Shown here piece by piece: positions 23,224 to 30,926 of a stretch of DNA of 64,000 bases. Numbering within the stretch: position 1 is the first letter of the stretch; each line of letters begins with the position of its first letter. The notes below the pieces were generated by a model. That model worked only from the letters and a program-made list of their open reading frames with translations. It made no database searches and was not told the DNA's origin. The position numbers were made by a program, and so were the translations under genes. This stretch comes from Streptomyces sp. NBC_00568 (GTDB lineage: Bacteria; Actinomycetota; Actinomycetes; Streptomycetales; Streptomycetaceae). The stretch lies in the NCBI RefSeq assembly GCF_026341855.1, contig NZ_JAPENW010000001.1, positions 3,525,001 to 3,589,000 on the forward strand, written 5' to 3'.

Positions 23224-24648
23224 TCAGGAGACCCGCTGCCGGGCCGATCCGCCGCGGCGCGCCACGGAGAGCAGCCCCCGCACGGTCGTCAGCCACCCCA
23301 CGGCGACGATCCCGGCGGCCACGGAGAGGCCGAGCGAGCCGTTGAGCGGCATCGCGATGCCGATGGCTCCGCCGAGGACCCAGGCCATCTGGAGCAGTGT
23401 CTCGGAGCGGGCGAAGGCCGAACTCCGGACGAGTTCGGGGACGTCGCGCTGGATCAGCGCGTCCAGGGACAGCTTGGCGAGGGCCTGCGCGAACCCGGCG
23501 ACCGCGGCGAGACACGCCACGAAGAAAGTGCCGAAGAAGATCGCCGCCGCGATCGCGACGGCCAGCACGAACGCCACCACCGTCACGATGATGATCTCCG
23601 GAGCGCGCTGTTTCAGCCAGGCTCCGACGGCCGTGCCGAGCGCGTTGCCCACGCCCGCCGAGACGACCACCAGACCGAGCGAGACCGCCGCGCTCTTGCC
23701 GCTGAGCGGCTGCTGGCGCAGCAGGAAGGCGAGGAAGAAGATCAGGAAGCCGGACAGGCAGCGCAGCGAGGCGTTGGCGCCGAGCGCGTGGGTGACGGCC
23801 GTTCCCACGGTCCGCAGTCCGGGGCGCGGCGGTTTCTTCAGGTGCGGGCCGTGCAGATGCTCCGGGTCGGCGGCGAGCAGCGCCTTGTCCTCGCCCTTGG
23901 CGGAGTCCACCTTGGGCGGCAGCGAGAACGACAGGAACGTGCCCGCGATGAAGATCACGAAGGCGCCGTAGAGCGGATAGCGCGCTCCCAGCGACTGGAG
24001 CAGGGCGGCGATGGGCCCGGCCACACCGGTGGCGAGGAGCCCGCCCAGAGTGACCCGGGAATTAGCTTTGACCAGGGAGAACGTCGGTGGCAGCAGTCGG
24101 GGCACGACGGCACTGCGCACCACGCCGTACGCCTTCGAGGCGACGAGCACGCCGAGCGCGGCGGGATACAGCTCGAAGGTGCCGGTGACGACCGCGCCCG
24201 ACAGCATCAGCGCGAGCATCGCCCGGGCGAGCATCGAGCCCGCCATCGCGGCCCGCCGTCCGTGCGGCAGCCGGTCCAGCAGCGGGCCGATCACGGGGGC
24301 GAGGAGCGCGAAGGGCGCCATCGTGATGCCCAGGTAGAGGGCGACCCGGCCGCGGGCCTCGTCGGTCGGCACGGAGAAGAAGACGGTGGACGCGAGCGCC
24401 ACCGTGATCATGACATCGCCCGCGCCGTTCACCGCGTGCAGTTCGATCAGTTTTCCGAGGCCCGACTCGCCCGCCCCGTGCGCGTGCGTCGCCTTGCGGA
24501 TGCCGCGCGCCGTCCGGGTCACCGGGAAGTGCAGGGCACGCCCCACCGCGCGGACGGACCCGGTCACCCGGCCCGATCCGCCATTCCCGTTGCTCCCTTT
24601 GGCGCCACCGATACCGGTTGCTCCCTGGGGCGACCTTGCGGATGCCAC
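23224..24648 (-). CDS. Major facilitator superfamily transporter
   Basis: A 474-aa membrane protein with a basic, glycine-rich N-terminal tail (~60 residues) and about 12 hydrophobic helices, for example VMITVALASTVFFSVP, MAPFALLAPVIGPLLDRLPHG (an MFS motif-A like loop) and AVSLGLVVVSAGVGNALGTA. The central loop (SAKGEDKALLAADPEHLHGP) is typical of a 6+6 arrangement. The fold suggests export of a small molecule, but no substrate can be read. It is monocistronic, ends 75 bp before the DUF2771 gene's start and could feed into that transcript. Confidence 0.85.
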   Translation of the reverse strand: MASARSPQGATGIGGAKGSNGNGGSGRVTGSVRAVGRALHFPVTRTARGIRKATHAHGAGESGLGKLIELHAVNGAGDVMITVALASTVFFSVPTDEARGRVALYLGITMAPFALLAPVIGPLLDRLPHGRRAAMAGSMLARAMLALMLSGAVVTGTFELYPAALGVLVASKAYGVVRSAVVPRLLPPTFSLVKANSRVTLGGLLATGVAGPIAALLQSLGARYPLYGAFVIFIAGTFLSFSLPPKVDSAKGEDKALLAADPEHLHGPHLKKPPRPGLRTVGTAVTHALGANASLRCLSGFLIFFLAFLLRQQPLSGKSAAVSLGLVVVSAGVGNALGTAVGAWLKQRAPEIIIVTVVAFVLAVAIAAAIFFGTFFVACLAAVAGFAQALAKLSLDALIQRDVPELVRSSAFARSETLLQMAWVLGGAIGIAMPLNGSLGLSVAAGIVAVGWLTTVRGLLSVARRGGSARQRVS

Positions 24649-25094
24649 TCCGTCATAGTGCCCCGACTTCGGGGTGCGTAGTGCGGTTACCGCGCGGATG
24701 AGGGCCGAGTGGGGGGCGGGCGGAGACGATCAGGGGGCGCCGGCCGGCCGTGGGCGGATCGGTTTCCGACGGGGCGAGACAGGTGGGGCGGGTGGGAAAC
24801 TTTCGGCGCCGAGCGCCCGGGGATGGCGCCGCGGAGCGGGAAAGATCCCGGCGCGGAGCGCCGAAGACGCCCGCCGGTGTGGGCCCAGGGGCCAGGAGAA
24901 GGTAGCGTGCGTAACGCGCATGCGGCGATTGTTCTCGGCCGCGCGCCTCTCGGCCATCCCGCAGAATGGATGGCGTAGGTGCGCCCGAGTGCGATCGGGC
25001 GCGGACGTCGACGCGGCCCACCGGTCCGCTCCGTCCGCACCCCCGCCGGAGGAATGGCGCACCCGTGAGACGGCGTAGGAGAGAAGCGATACCT
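24649..25094. other. Divergent intergenic region, no gene seen
   Basis: These 446 bp separate the leftward MFS gene from the rightward DUF3027 gene. I see GC-rich imperfect palindromes (GGCGCGGAGCGCCG near 24852-24866; CGCCCGAGTGCGATCGGGCG near 24982-25001) but no supported coding frame or clear promoter. AGGAGAGAAG at 25077-25086 is the DUF3027 ribosome-binding site. Confidence 0.6.
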
Positions 25095-26021
25095 GTGAGC
25101 GCAGCGACAACGCGAAGCCGCACCCCTGACCGCCTGTGCGCCGAGGCCGTCGACCTCGCCCGCGCGGCCGCCGAGGAAGCCGCCCACCCCGGCGTCGTCG
25201 GCGAGCACCTCGGGCTGGTCTCCGAGGGAGACCGCGTTGTCACGCACTTCTTCGAGTGCAAGGAACCGGGATACCGCGGCTGGCGCTGGGCGTCGACCGT
25301 GGCCCGTGCCTCCCGGGCGAAGATCGTCACCCTCGACGAGACGGTGCTGCTGCCCGGCACGGACGCGCTGCTGGCCCCGGAGTGGGTGCCGTGGAGCGAG
25401 CGGCTCCGTCCCGGTGACATGGGCCCCGGGGACCTGCTGCCCACGGACGCCGAGGATCTCCGGCTGGAGCCGGGCTACTCCGGCGAGGACGAGCCCGCGC
25501 CGAACTCCGCGGTCTCGGAGGACATGTTCGAGCTGGTGGAGGCGGAGGACGCGGAGGTGACCGCGGGGACGCCCGCGAACCTGCCGATGGCTCCGCGCCG
25601 GGGCTCTATCGCGGCCGTGGCCGAGGAACTGGGGCTGCGGCGGGCCCGGGTGCTCTCCCGGTACGGGCTGCATGTCGCGGCCGACCGCTGGGAGGAGTCG
25701 TACGGGCCCAAGACGGCGATGGCGCAGGCCGCGCCCGCGTCGTGCGTCAGCTGTGGCTTCCTGAACCGCATCGGGGGCTCGCTCGGACAGGCGTTCGGTG
25801 TCTGTGCGAATGAGTTCTCGCCGGCCGATGGGCGTGTGGTGTCTCTCGCTTACGGGTGTGGTGGGCACTCCGAGGCTGCGGTCATGCCGAAGCCTCCGCG
25901 GCCGCCGGCTCCGGTGATCGACGAGACCCAGGTGGACCCGTTCCCGCTGCGTCCGTCCCCCGACTCGGGCTCGGTACCCGCGACGTCCGACGACTCCACC
26001 GCAGAACTGGGCCACTCCTAG
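25095..26021 (+). CDS. DUF3027 domain-containing protein
   Basis: A 308-aa actinobacterial protein with the DUF3027 body: LCAEAVDLARAAAEEAAHPG, VTHFFECKEPGYRGWRWAST, VARASRAKIVTLDETVLLPG and WVPWSERLRPGDMGPGDLLP. After an acidic linker comes a Cys pair region (CVSCGFLNRIGGSLGQAFG, then CANEFSPADG...YGCGGHSE) that resembles a zinc-binding module. A proline-rich tail follows. GTG 25095 has AGGAGAGAAG about 8 nt upstream and starts SAATTRSRTPDRLC. Function unknown, probably cytoplasmic. It lies next to the sacsin-like ATPase, but a repeat-rich 711-bp gap separates them. Confidence 0.88.
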   Translation: MSAATTRSRTPDRLCAEAVDLARAAAEEAAHPGVVGEHLGLVSEGDRVVTHFFECKEPGYRGWRWASTVARASRAKIVTLDETVLLPGTDALLAPEWVPWSERLRPGDMGPGDLLPTDAEDLRLEPGYSGEDEPAPNSAVSEDMFELVEAEDAEVTAGTPANLPMAPRRGSIAAVAEELGLRRARVLSRYGLHVAADRWEESYGPKTAMAQAAPASCVSCGFLNRIGGSLGQAFGVCANEFSPADGRVVSLAYGCGGHSEAAVMPKPPRPPAPVIDETQVDPFPLRPSPDSGSVPATSDDSTAELGHS

Positions 26022-26180
26022 CCCTCGCTCTCCCCTCGGGGGGATACTCTCCCCCCGCCCCCGGGACACCCGGCGTTCCCGCCACTCCCGGGGGTCCGGA
26101 AGACCGGCGTCCCCCACCCCCTCCCGGCACGGGCGCCTGCCCCCAACCTTCTTTCGCCCCTCCGCCCCTACCCGTCCCAC

Positions 26181-26440
26181 CCTGGGGCTCCGCCCCAGAC
26201 CCCGCTCCTCAAACGCCGGAGGGGCTGAAACTTTCCCCGGCCGGGGCTGAAACCGGAGGGGCTGAAGTTTGCCCCGGCCGGGACTGAAACCGGAGGGGCT
26301 GAAGTTTGCCCCGGCCGGGACTGAAACCGGAGGGGCTGGAGCTTTCCCCGGTCGGGGCTGAAGCCGGAGGGGCTGAAATTTGCCCCGGGGCCTGGGGCTC
26401 CGCCCCGGACCCCGCTCCTCAATCGCCGGAGGGGCTGGAT
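26181..26440. repeat. 37-bp tandem repeats between two copies of a dispersed Streptomyces-type repeat
   Basis: Four full and one partial 37-bp units (each starting CCGGAGGGGCTGAA and containing CCCCGGCCGGG) run at 26216-26252, 26253-26289, 26290-26326, 26327-26363 and 26364-26390. Copies 2 and 3 are identical. A 40-bp flanking sequence (CCTGGGGCTCCGCCCC, then ACCCCGCTCCTCAA) occurs on the left at 26181-26220 and on the right at 26391-26430. That flanking piece resembles intergenic repeats I recall from many Streptomyces. No gene is supported in 26022-26732. Confidence 0.85.
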
Positions 26441-26478
26441 CTTCGCCACGTGCGACCCGCAGCCGGGATGCGGCGGGA

Positions 26479-26595
26479 GGGGCCGTGCCGGTACATCCCT
26501 ATGTCCGTCGCTTACGTTCGGATCGAGCAGCAGTTCGCACAGATAGCCCACGTCTGATCCAGCGGCGACGGACTGGGATGTACCGGCACGGCCCC
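26479..26595. mobile_element. 117-bp MITE-like element with 21-bp perfect terminal inverted repeats
   Basis: GGGGCCGTGCCGGTACATCC plus C at 26479-26499 is exactly complementary to 26575-26595. The pairing continues imperfectly inward (GTCCGTCGC on both arms), giving about 30-bp arms. The interior is less GC-rich than its surroundings and has no ORF. GA lies outside both ends, which may be a 2-bp target duplication, but that is weak. It sits 138 bp before the sacsin-like gene. Confidence 0.65.
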
Positions 26596-26732
26596 GACCC
26601 ACCCACCTACCCACCGGCCCGCACGCACCCCGGCAGACGCCCCGGCGGGAGCAGGAGGGAGCGCGCGGTACCTTCATGCCGCGACCCGGCGCTGCATTCG
26701 CGGTCGCGCCAGGCGAGAGGGAGAGTGAACCC

Positions 26733-29700
26733 GTGAGTAAGTTCGTGCGGCCGGCTGCCGAGGGTGCGGACCCGTTCGGCACGGCGCGGCTGCGCCGCGG
26801 TGTGCTGGACGCCTGGGCGACCAGCCCGGCCCGGTTCCGCGAGGACGCCAACGCCGAGGAGGACCTCGTCCTGGGCGGGTACCGCGACCGGCTCGTCGTG
26901 GAACTGGCCCAGAACGCCGCCGACGCGTCCGCCCGCGCGGGCACCCCCGGCCGCCTGCGCCTCACCCTCCGCGACGGCGTCCTGGTGGCGGCCAACACCG
27001 GCGCCCCCCTCGACGAGGCCGGCGTCGAGTCGCTCGCCACCCTCCGCGCCTCCGCGAAGCGGGACGCGCACGACACGGCCGTGGGCCGTTTCGGCGTCGG
27101 TTTCGCCGCGGTCCTCGCCGTCACGGACGAGCCCGCCGTCGTCGGGCGGCAGGGCGGCGTCCGCTGGGCGCTCGCCGAGGCCCGCGATCTCGCCGCCGGC
27201 ACCGCCGGGAACAGCCCCGGCCTCGGTGACGAGATCCGCCGCCGGGACGGCCATGTCCCGCTGCTGCGGCTGCCGTTCGCGGCCGAGGGCACCGCCCCGG
27301 ACCCGTACGACACCGCCGTGATCCTGCCGCTGCGCGACACCGCCGCCGAGGACCTCGCCGAGCGCCTCCTGCGGAACATCGACGACGCCCTCCTGCTGGC
27401 CCTTCCCGGCCTGGAGGAAGTGGTCGTCGAGATCGGGGACGCCGAGGTCCGCACCCTGCGCCGCGACAGCGCCGAGCACGGGGCCGTCATCGACGACTCC
27501 CGCGACGGCACGACCCGCTACCGCACCGTCGCCCACCACGGCCCCCTCGACCCCGCCCTGCTCGCCGACCGCCCGGTCGAGGAGCGGCTGCGCCCGCACT
27601 GGTCGGTGACCTGGGCCGTCCCGGTCGACGCCGACGGAGCCCCGGCCCGCCCGCGGACGAGCCCCGTCGTGCACGCGCCGACGCCGAGCGACGAAGCCCT
27701 CGGGGTACCGGCGCTCCTCATCGCCTCCCTCCCGCTCGACACCACCCGGCGCCACGCGTCCCCCGGCCCGCTCACCGACTTCCTGGTGGAGCGCGCGGCG
27801 GACGCCTACGCCGAACTCCTCGCCGCCTGGCGGCCGGTGGGCACCGGGATCATCGACCTGGTGCCCGGTCCGCTCGGCAAGGGCGAGCTGGACGGCGCCC
27901 TGCGCCAGGCGATCCTGGACCGGCTGCCGCGCACCGCGTTCCTGCCGCCCGCCGCCCCGCCCGCCCGGGCCCCGGCCGCCGACGACACCCCTGCCGACTG
28001 GCCCGAGAGCAGCCCCGCGGAGAACCCCACCGCCCTGCGGCCGCGCGACGCCGAGGTGGTGGAGGGCGCGGGCGCCGAGACCGTCCGGGTACTCGCCGAG
28101 GTGCTGACCGGCCTGCTGCCCGCCGGGCTGGAACGGCGTGTGGAACTGCGCACGCTGGGCGTGGCCCGGGTCCCGCTCACCGAGGCCGTGGACCGGCTGG
28201 CCGGTCTGGAGAAGGACCCGGACTGGTGGCACCGCCTGTACGAAAGCCTCGCCGGGGTCGACCCGGACCGGCTGTCCGGACTGCCGGTGCCGCTGGCCGA
28301 CGGCCGTACGACGATCGGGCCCCGCCAGATCCTGCTGCCCACTGCCGACGCGTCGCCGGTGGCCCCCGACACGCTCGCCCGCCTCGGCCTCAAGGTCGCG
28401 CACCCGGACGCCGCCCACCCGCTCCTGGAGAAGCTGGGCGCCCTTCCGGCCACGCCCCGCGCGGTGCTCACCACCCCGCAGGTGCGGGCCGCCGTGGCCG
28501 CCTCGCTCGACGACGAGGGCGGAGCGTGGGACGAGGACACCCCGGACGCGGAGGAGCTGGCGGACACCGTCCTCGCGCTGGTCCGTGACGCGGCCCTCGA
28601 ACCCGGGGACGAGCCCTGGCTCGGCGCCCTCGCGCTGCCGGACGACGAGGGGGAACTCATGCCCGCCGGCGAACTCGTGCTGCCCGGCAGCCCGTTCGCC
28701 CAGGTCATGCGTGAGGACGAACTCGCCTTCGTCGACTCCGAGCTGGCCGACCGCTGGGGCGAACAGCCGCTCGCCGCCTGTGGCGTGCTCGCGGGCTTCG
28801 CCCTGGTGCGGGCCACTGACGTCGTCCTCGATCCGGACGAACTGGAGCCGCGGGACGCGGACTTCGCCGAACCCGACGACGCGGGCCTGCTGGACGCGGT
28901 GGACGTGTGGTGCGAGGACGTCCTGGACCGGCTGCCCGACTCGCCGGTGCCGCCCGTCGCGACCGAGATCGTCGCCGTACGGGATCTGGACCTGGTGGAC
29001 GACGAGCGGTGGCCGCAGGCCCTCGCCCTGCTCGCCCAGCCGCCGCTGCGGGACGCGATCACCCAGCAGGTGCGTGTTCTGCTGCCGGACGGTACGCACG
29101 AGATCGTCCGGCCGTACACGGCCTGGTGGCTGCGCGGGCATCCGGTGCTCGACGGGCGCCGCCCGGCCGGTCTGCGGGCCGCCGGCGGCGATCCGCTGCT
29201 GCGCGGCCTCTACGACGAGGCCGACGCGACCGGCTTCGACGACGAACAGGTGCTGCGGGCGCTCGGCGTCCGTACGTCGGTGGCCGCCCTGCTCGCCGAG
29301 CCGGGCGGTGCCGCCGAGCTGCTCGACCGGCTCGCCGACCCGGACCGTGAGGTCTCCGGATCCCAACTGCACGCTCTCTACGGCATGTTGGCCGAACTCG
29401 ACCCGGAGCAGGTGACGCTGCCGGACGAGCTGCGGGCCGTCGTGGACGGCGAGGTGCGGGTCGTGGACGCCGCCGACGCGGTGGTCGTGGACTCGCCGGA
29501 TCTGCTGGCCTTCACCGACGGGGTGCCGCTGCTGCCGGTGCCGCCGTCGCGGGCCGCCGAGCTCGCCGAGCTGTTCCAGGTGCGGCGGCTGAGCGAGTCC
29601 GTCACCGGCGAGGTGACCTCCGAGGGCGCCGAACACGACGTACCGGAGTCCGTACGGGTCCTGCTGGGCCCCGCGACCCCCGCCATGTACGTCGAGCACG

Positions 29701-29897
29701 AGGAGCTCGTGGTCGACGGCACCGAACTCGACTGGCGCCGCACCCGGGACGGGGTGCTGCACGCCGCCACGCTGGAGGGTGTCGCCGCCGGACTCGCCTG
29801 GTCGGCGGGCCAGTGGCCGCGCCGCTTCGAGGTCGCCGCCCTGCTGGAGGACCCGTCCCGCACCGAGGAACTGGCCCGGGACCGCTGGTTCGACTGA
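26733..29897 (+). CDS. Sacsin N-terminal/Hsp90-like ATP-binding protein
   Basis: A 1054-aa protein with a GHKL (Hsp90-type) ATPase near its N-terminus: DRLVVELAQNAADASARAG (N-box around residues 51-69, with the ATP/Mg asparagines), DGVLVAANTGAPLDEAGVES and RFGVGFAAVLAVTDEP (G2-like loop). This is the pattern annotated as sacsin N-terminal ATP-binding-like. The remaining ~800 residues are alpha/beta and acidic with no catalytic motif that I recognise. Sacsin relatives are chaperone-like, so a role in protein quality control is possible but unproven. GTG 26733 follows GAGAGGGAGAG. A terminator hairpin follows the gene, so it is monocistronic. Confidence 0.88.
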   Translation: MSKFVRPAAEGADPFGTARLRRGVLDAWATSPARFREDANAEEDLVLGGYRDRLVVELAQNAADASARAGTPGRLRLTLRDGVLVAANTGAPLDEAGVESLATLRASAKRDAHDTAVGRFGVGFAAVLAVTDEPAVVGRQGGVRWALAEARDLAAGTAGNSPGLGDEIRRRDGHVPLLRLPFAAEGTAPDPYDTAVILPLRDTAAEDLAERLLRNIDDALLLALPGLEEVVVEIGDAEVRTLRRDSAEHGAVIDDSRDGTTRYRTVAHHGPLDPALLADRPVEERLRPHWSVTWAVPVDADGAPARPRTSPVVHAPTPSDEALGVPALLIASLPLDTTRRHASPGPLTDFLVERAADAYAELLAAWRPVGTGIIDLVPGPLGKGELDGALRQAILDRLPRTAFLPPAAPPARAPAADDTPADWPESSPAENPTALRPRDAEVVEGAGAETVRVLAEVLTGLLPAGLERRVELRTLGVARVPLTEAVDRLAGLEKDPDWWHRLYESLAGVDPDRLSGLPVPLADGRTTIGPRQILLPTADASPVAPDTLARLGLKVAHPDAAHPLLEKLGALPATPRAVLTTPQVRAAVAASLDDEGGAWDEDTPDAEELADTVLALVRDAALEPGDEPWLGALALPDDEGELMPAGELVLPGSPFAQVMREDELAFVDSELADRWGEQPLAACGVLAGFALVRATDVVLDPDELEPRDADFAEPDDAGLLDAVDVWCEDVLDRLPDSPVPPVATEIVAVRDLDLVDDERWPQALALLAQPPLRDAITQQVRVLLPDGTHEIVRPYTAWWLRGHPVLDGRRPAGLRAAGGDPLLRGLYDEADATGFDDEQVLRALGVRTSVAALLAEPGGAAELLDRLADPDREVSGSQLHALYGMLAELDPEQVTLPDELRAVVDGEVRVVDAADAVVVDSPDLLAFTDGVPLLPVPPSRAAELAELFQVRRLSESVTGEVTSEGAEHDVPESVRVLLGPATPAMYVEHEELVVDGTELDWRRTRDGVLHAATLEGVAAGLAWSAGQWPRRFEVAALLEDPSRTEELARDRWFD

Positions 29898-29914
29898 GGC
29901 CGGGGCCGAGCCCC

Positions 29915-29945
29915 GGGGTCGTACACGCCGAGGGTGTGCGACCCC
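29915..29945 (+). terminator. Hairpin terminator after the sacsin-like gene
   Basis: A 12-bp stem with one wobble pair, GGGGTCGTACAC (29915-29926) with GTGTGCGACCCC (29934-29945), 7-nt loop, followed by TTGGG. It lies 18 bp past the stop. Confidence 0.7.
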
Positions 29946-29963
29946 TTGGGCGGGCCTGCGCTG

Positions 29964-29975
29964 TGACCTTGGTCA
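29964..29975. promoter_or_regulatory. Palindrome TGACCTTGGTCA upstream of the secreted protein gene
   Basis: TGACC-TT-GGTCA is a 5+5 inverted repeat in an AT-richer stretch (ATACATGCATAAAGG follows) about 155 bp before the DUF5707-like start. It may be an operator or CRP-like site. Nothing else identifies the binding protein. Confidence 0.35.
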
Positions 29976-30128
29976 TACATGCATAAAGGTTTTCTCACTC
30001 GTACAACCATTCGCTCCCGTCACGGATCTGAGCACCGGAGTCAACAGATTCCATGATCGTTCGGCCCCGTACGTGACCGCGAGTCGTGAGACGAGGAGCG
30101 TCGGGGCCCTTCTCGACCTGGGGAATAC

Positions 30129-30911
30129 ATGCGCATGCGTGCCACCCTCGGCGTTGTCACCGGCGCCCTGGCCCTCTCCGCTCTCGCCGTGCCTGCCGCG
30201 CAGGCCGACGAGGTCCACGGAGACACCACGATCTCGAACGTCGTGGTGAACGGCGGCAAGGCGGTCGTCGTCGGCGCGACCGCCACGAAGACCATCACGG
30301 TCAGCTTCACCGTCAAGGACGCCTCGGGCGTCGACTGGGCGCAGGCGATCCTGTACCACGGCACGGACATCGAGTCGTCCGACAGCGGTGCCGTCGCCAA
30401 CGGCAGCGACGGCCGTGCCACCTGCACCGTGGTCAGCGCCACGACGTCGACCTGCAAGTCGACCTTCGACCTGGCGCCGGGCTCCAACCTGGTCAACTCG
30501 GTGGCCGGCAGCTGGAAGGTCTGGGCGATCGCCGCAGGCAATGACGCCGACTACACGCAGAAGGACAACGCCAAGAGCTTCCAGGTCCAGCGCCTGTCGA
30601 AGCTGACGGTCAACGCCTCGCCGGAGCCGGTGAAGAAGGGCAAGACCATCACGGTCACCGGCACGCTGACGCGCGCCAACTGGGACACCCGCAAGTACGC
30701 GGGCTACACCGTCCAGCCGGTGCAGCTGCAGTTCCGCAAGAAGACCACCGCCACCTACACCGGCAGCCTCAAGACGGTGAAGACGGACAGCGCCGGCAAC
30801 CTGAAGACCACCACGACGGCCACCGTCGACGGTTACTTCCGCTACAACTTCGCGGGCACCTCGACCACTCCGGCCGTCAAGGCCGCGGGTGACTACGTCG
30901 ACGTGCAGTAA
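30129..30911 (+). CDS. Secreted protein, DUF5707-like with a C-terminal Ig-like domain
   Basis: A 260-aa secreted protein. The signal peptide is MRMRATLGVVTGALALSALA with cleavage after VPAAQA (about residue 26). The first mature domain (TTISNVVVNGGKAVVVGATA, DASGVDWAQAILYHG) and the paired cysteines in RATCTV and TSTCKST suggest a beta-sandwich. The second (KLTVNASPEPVKKGKTITVT, LTRANWDTRKYAGYTVQPVQ) is an Ig-like/bacterial surface type. The closest match I recall is the Streptomyces DUF5707 family. It is likely structural or adhesive and extracellular. It is transcribed alone, in convergence with the P-type ATPase gene (15 bp apart). Confidence 0.8.
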   Translation: MRMRATLGVVTGALALSALAVPAAQADEVHGDTTISNVVVNGGKAVVVGATATKTITVSFTVKDASGVDWAQAILYHGTDIESSDSGAVANGSDGRATCTVVSATTSTCKSTFDLAPGSNLVNSVAGSWKVWAIAAGNDADYTQKDNAKSFQVQRLSKLTVNASPEPVKKGKTITVTGTLTRANWDTRKYAGYTVQPVQLQFRKKTTATYTGSLKTVKTDSAGNLKTTTTATVDGYFRYNFAGTSTTPAVKAAGDYVDVQ

Positions 30912-30926
30912 CCCTTGAAGTAGCCC

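Noticed and set aside
26607..29762. A 1051-aa antisense frame opposite the sacsin-like gene
   Set aside because: High-GC codon bias creates such shadows. The sense frame has GHKL motifs and a ribosome-binding site.
29964..29975. TGACCTTGGTCA as a firm CRP site
   Set aside because: The symmetry is real but it does not match a CRP consensus well enough to name the protein.
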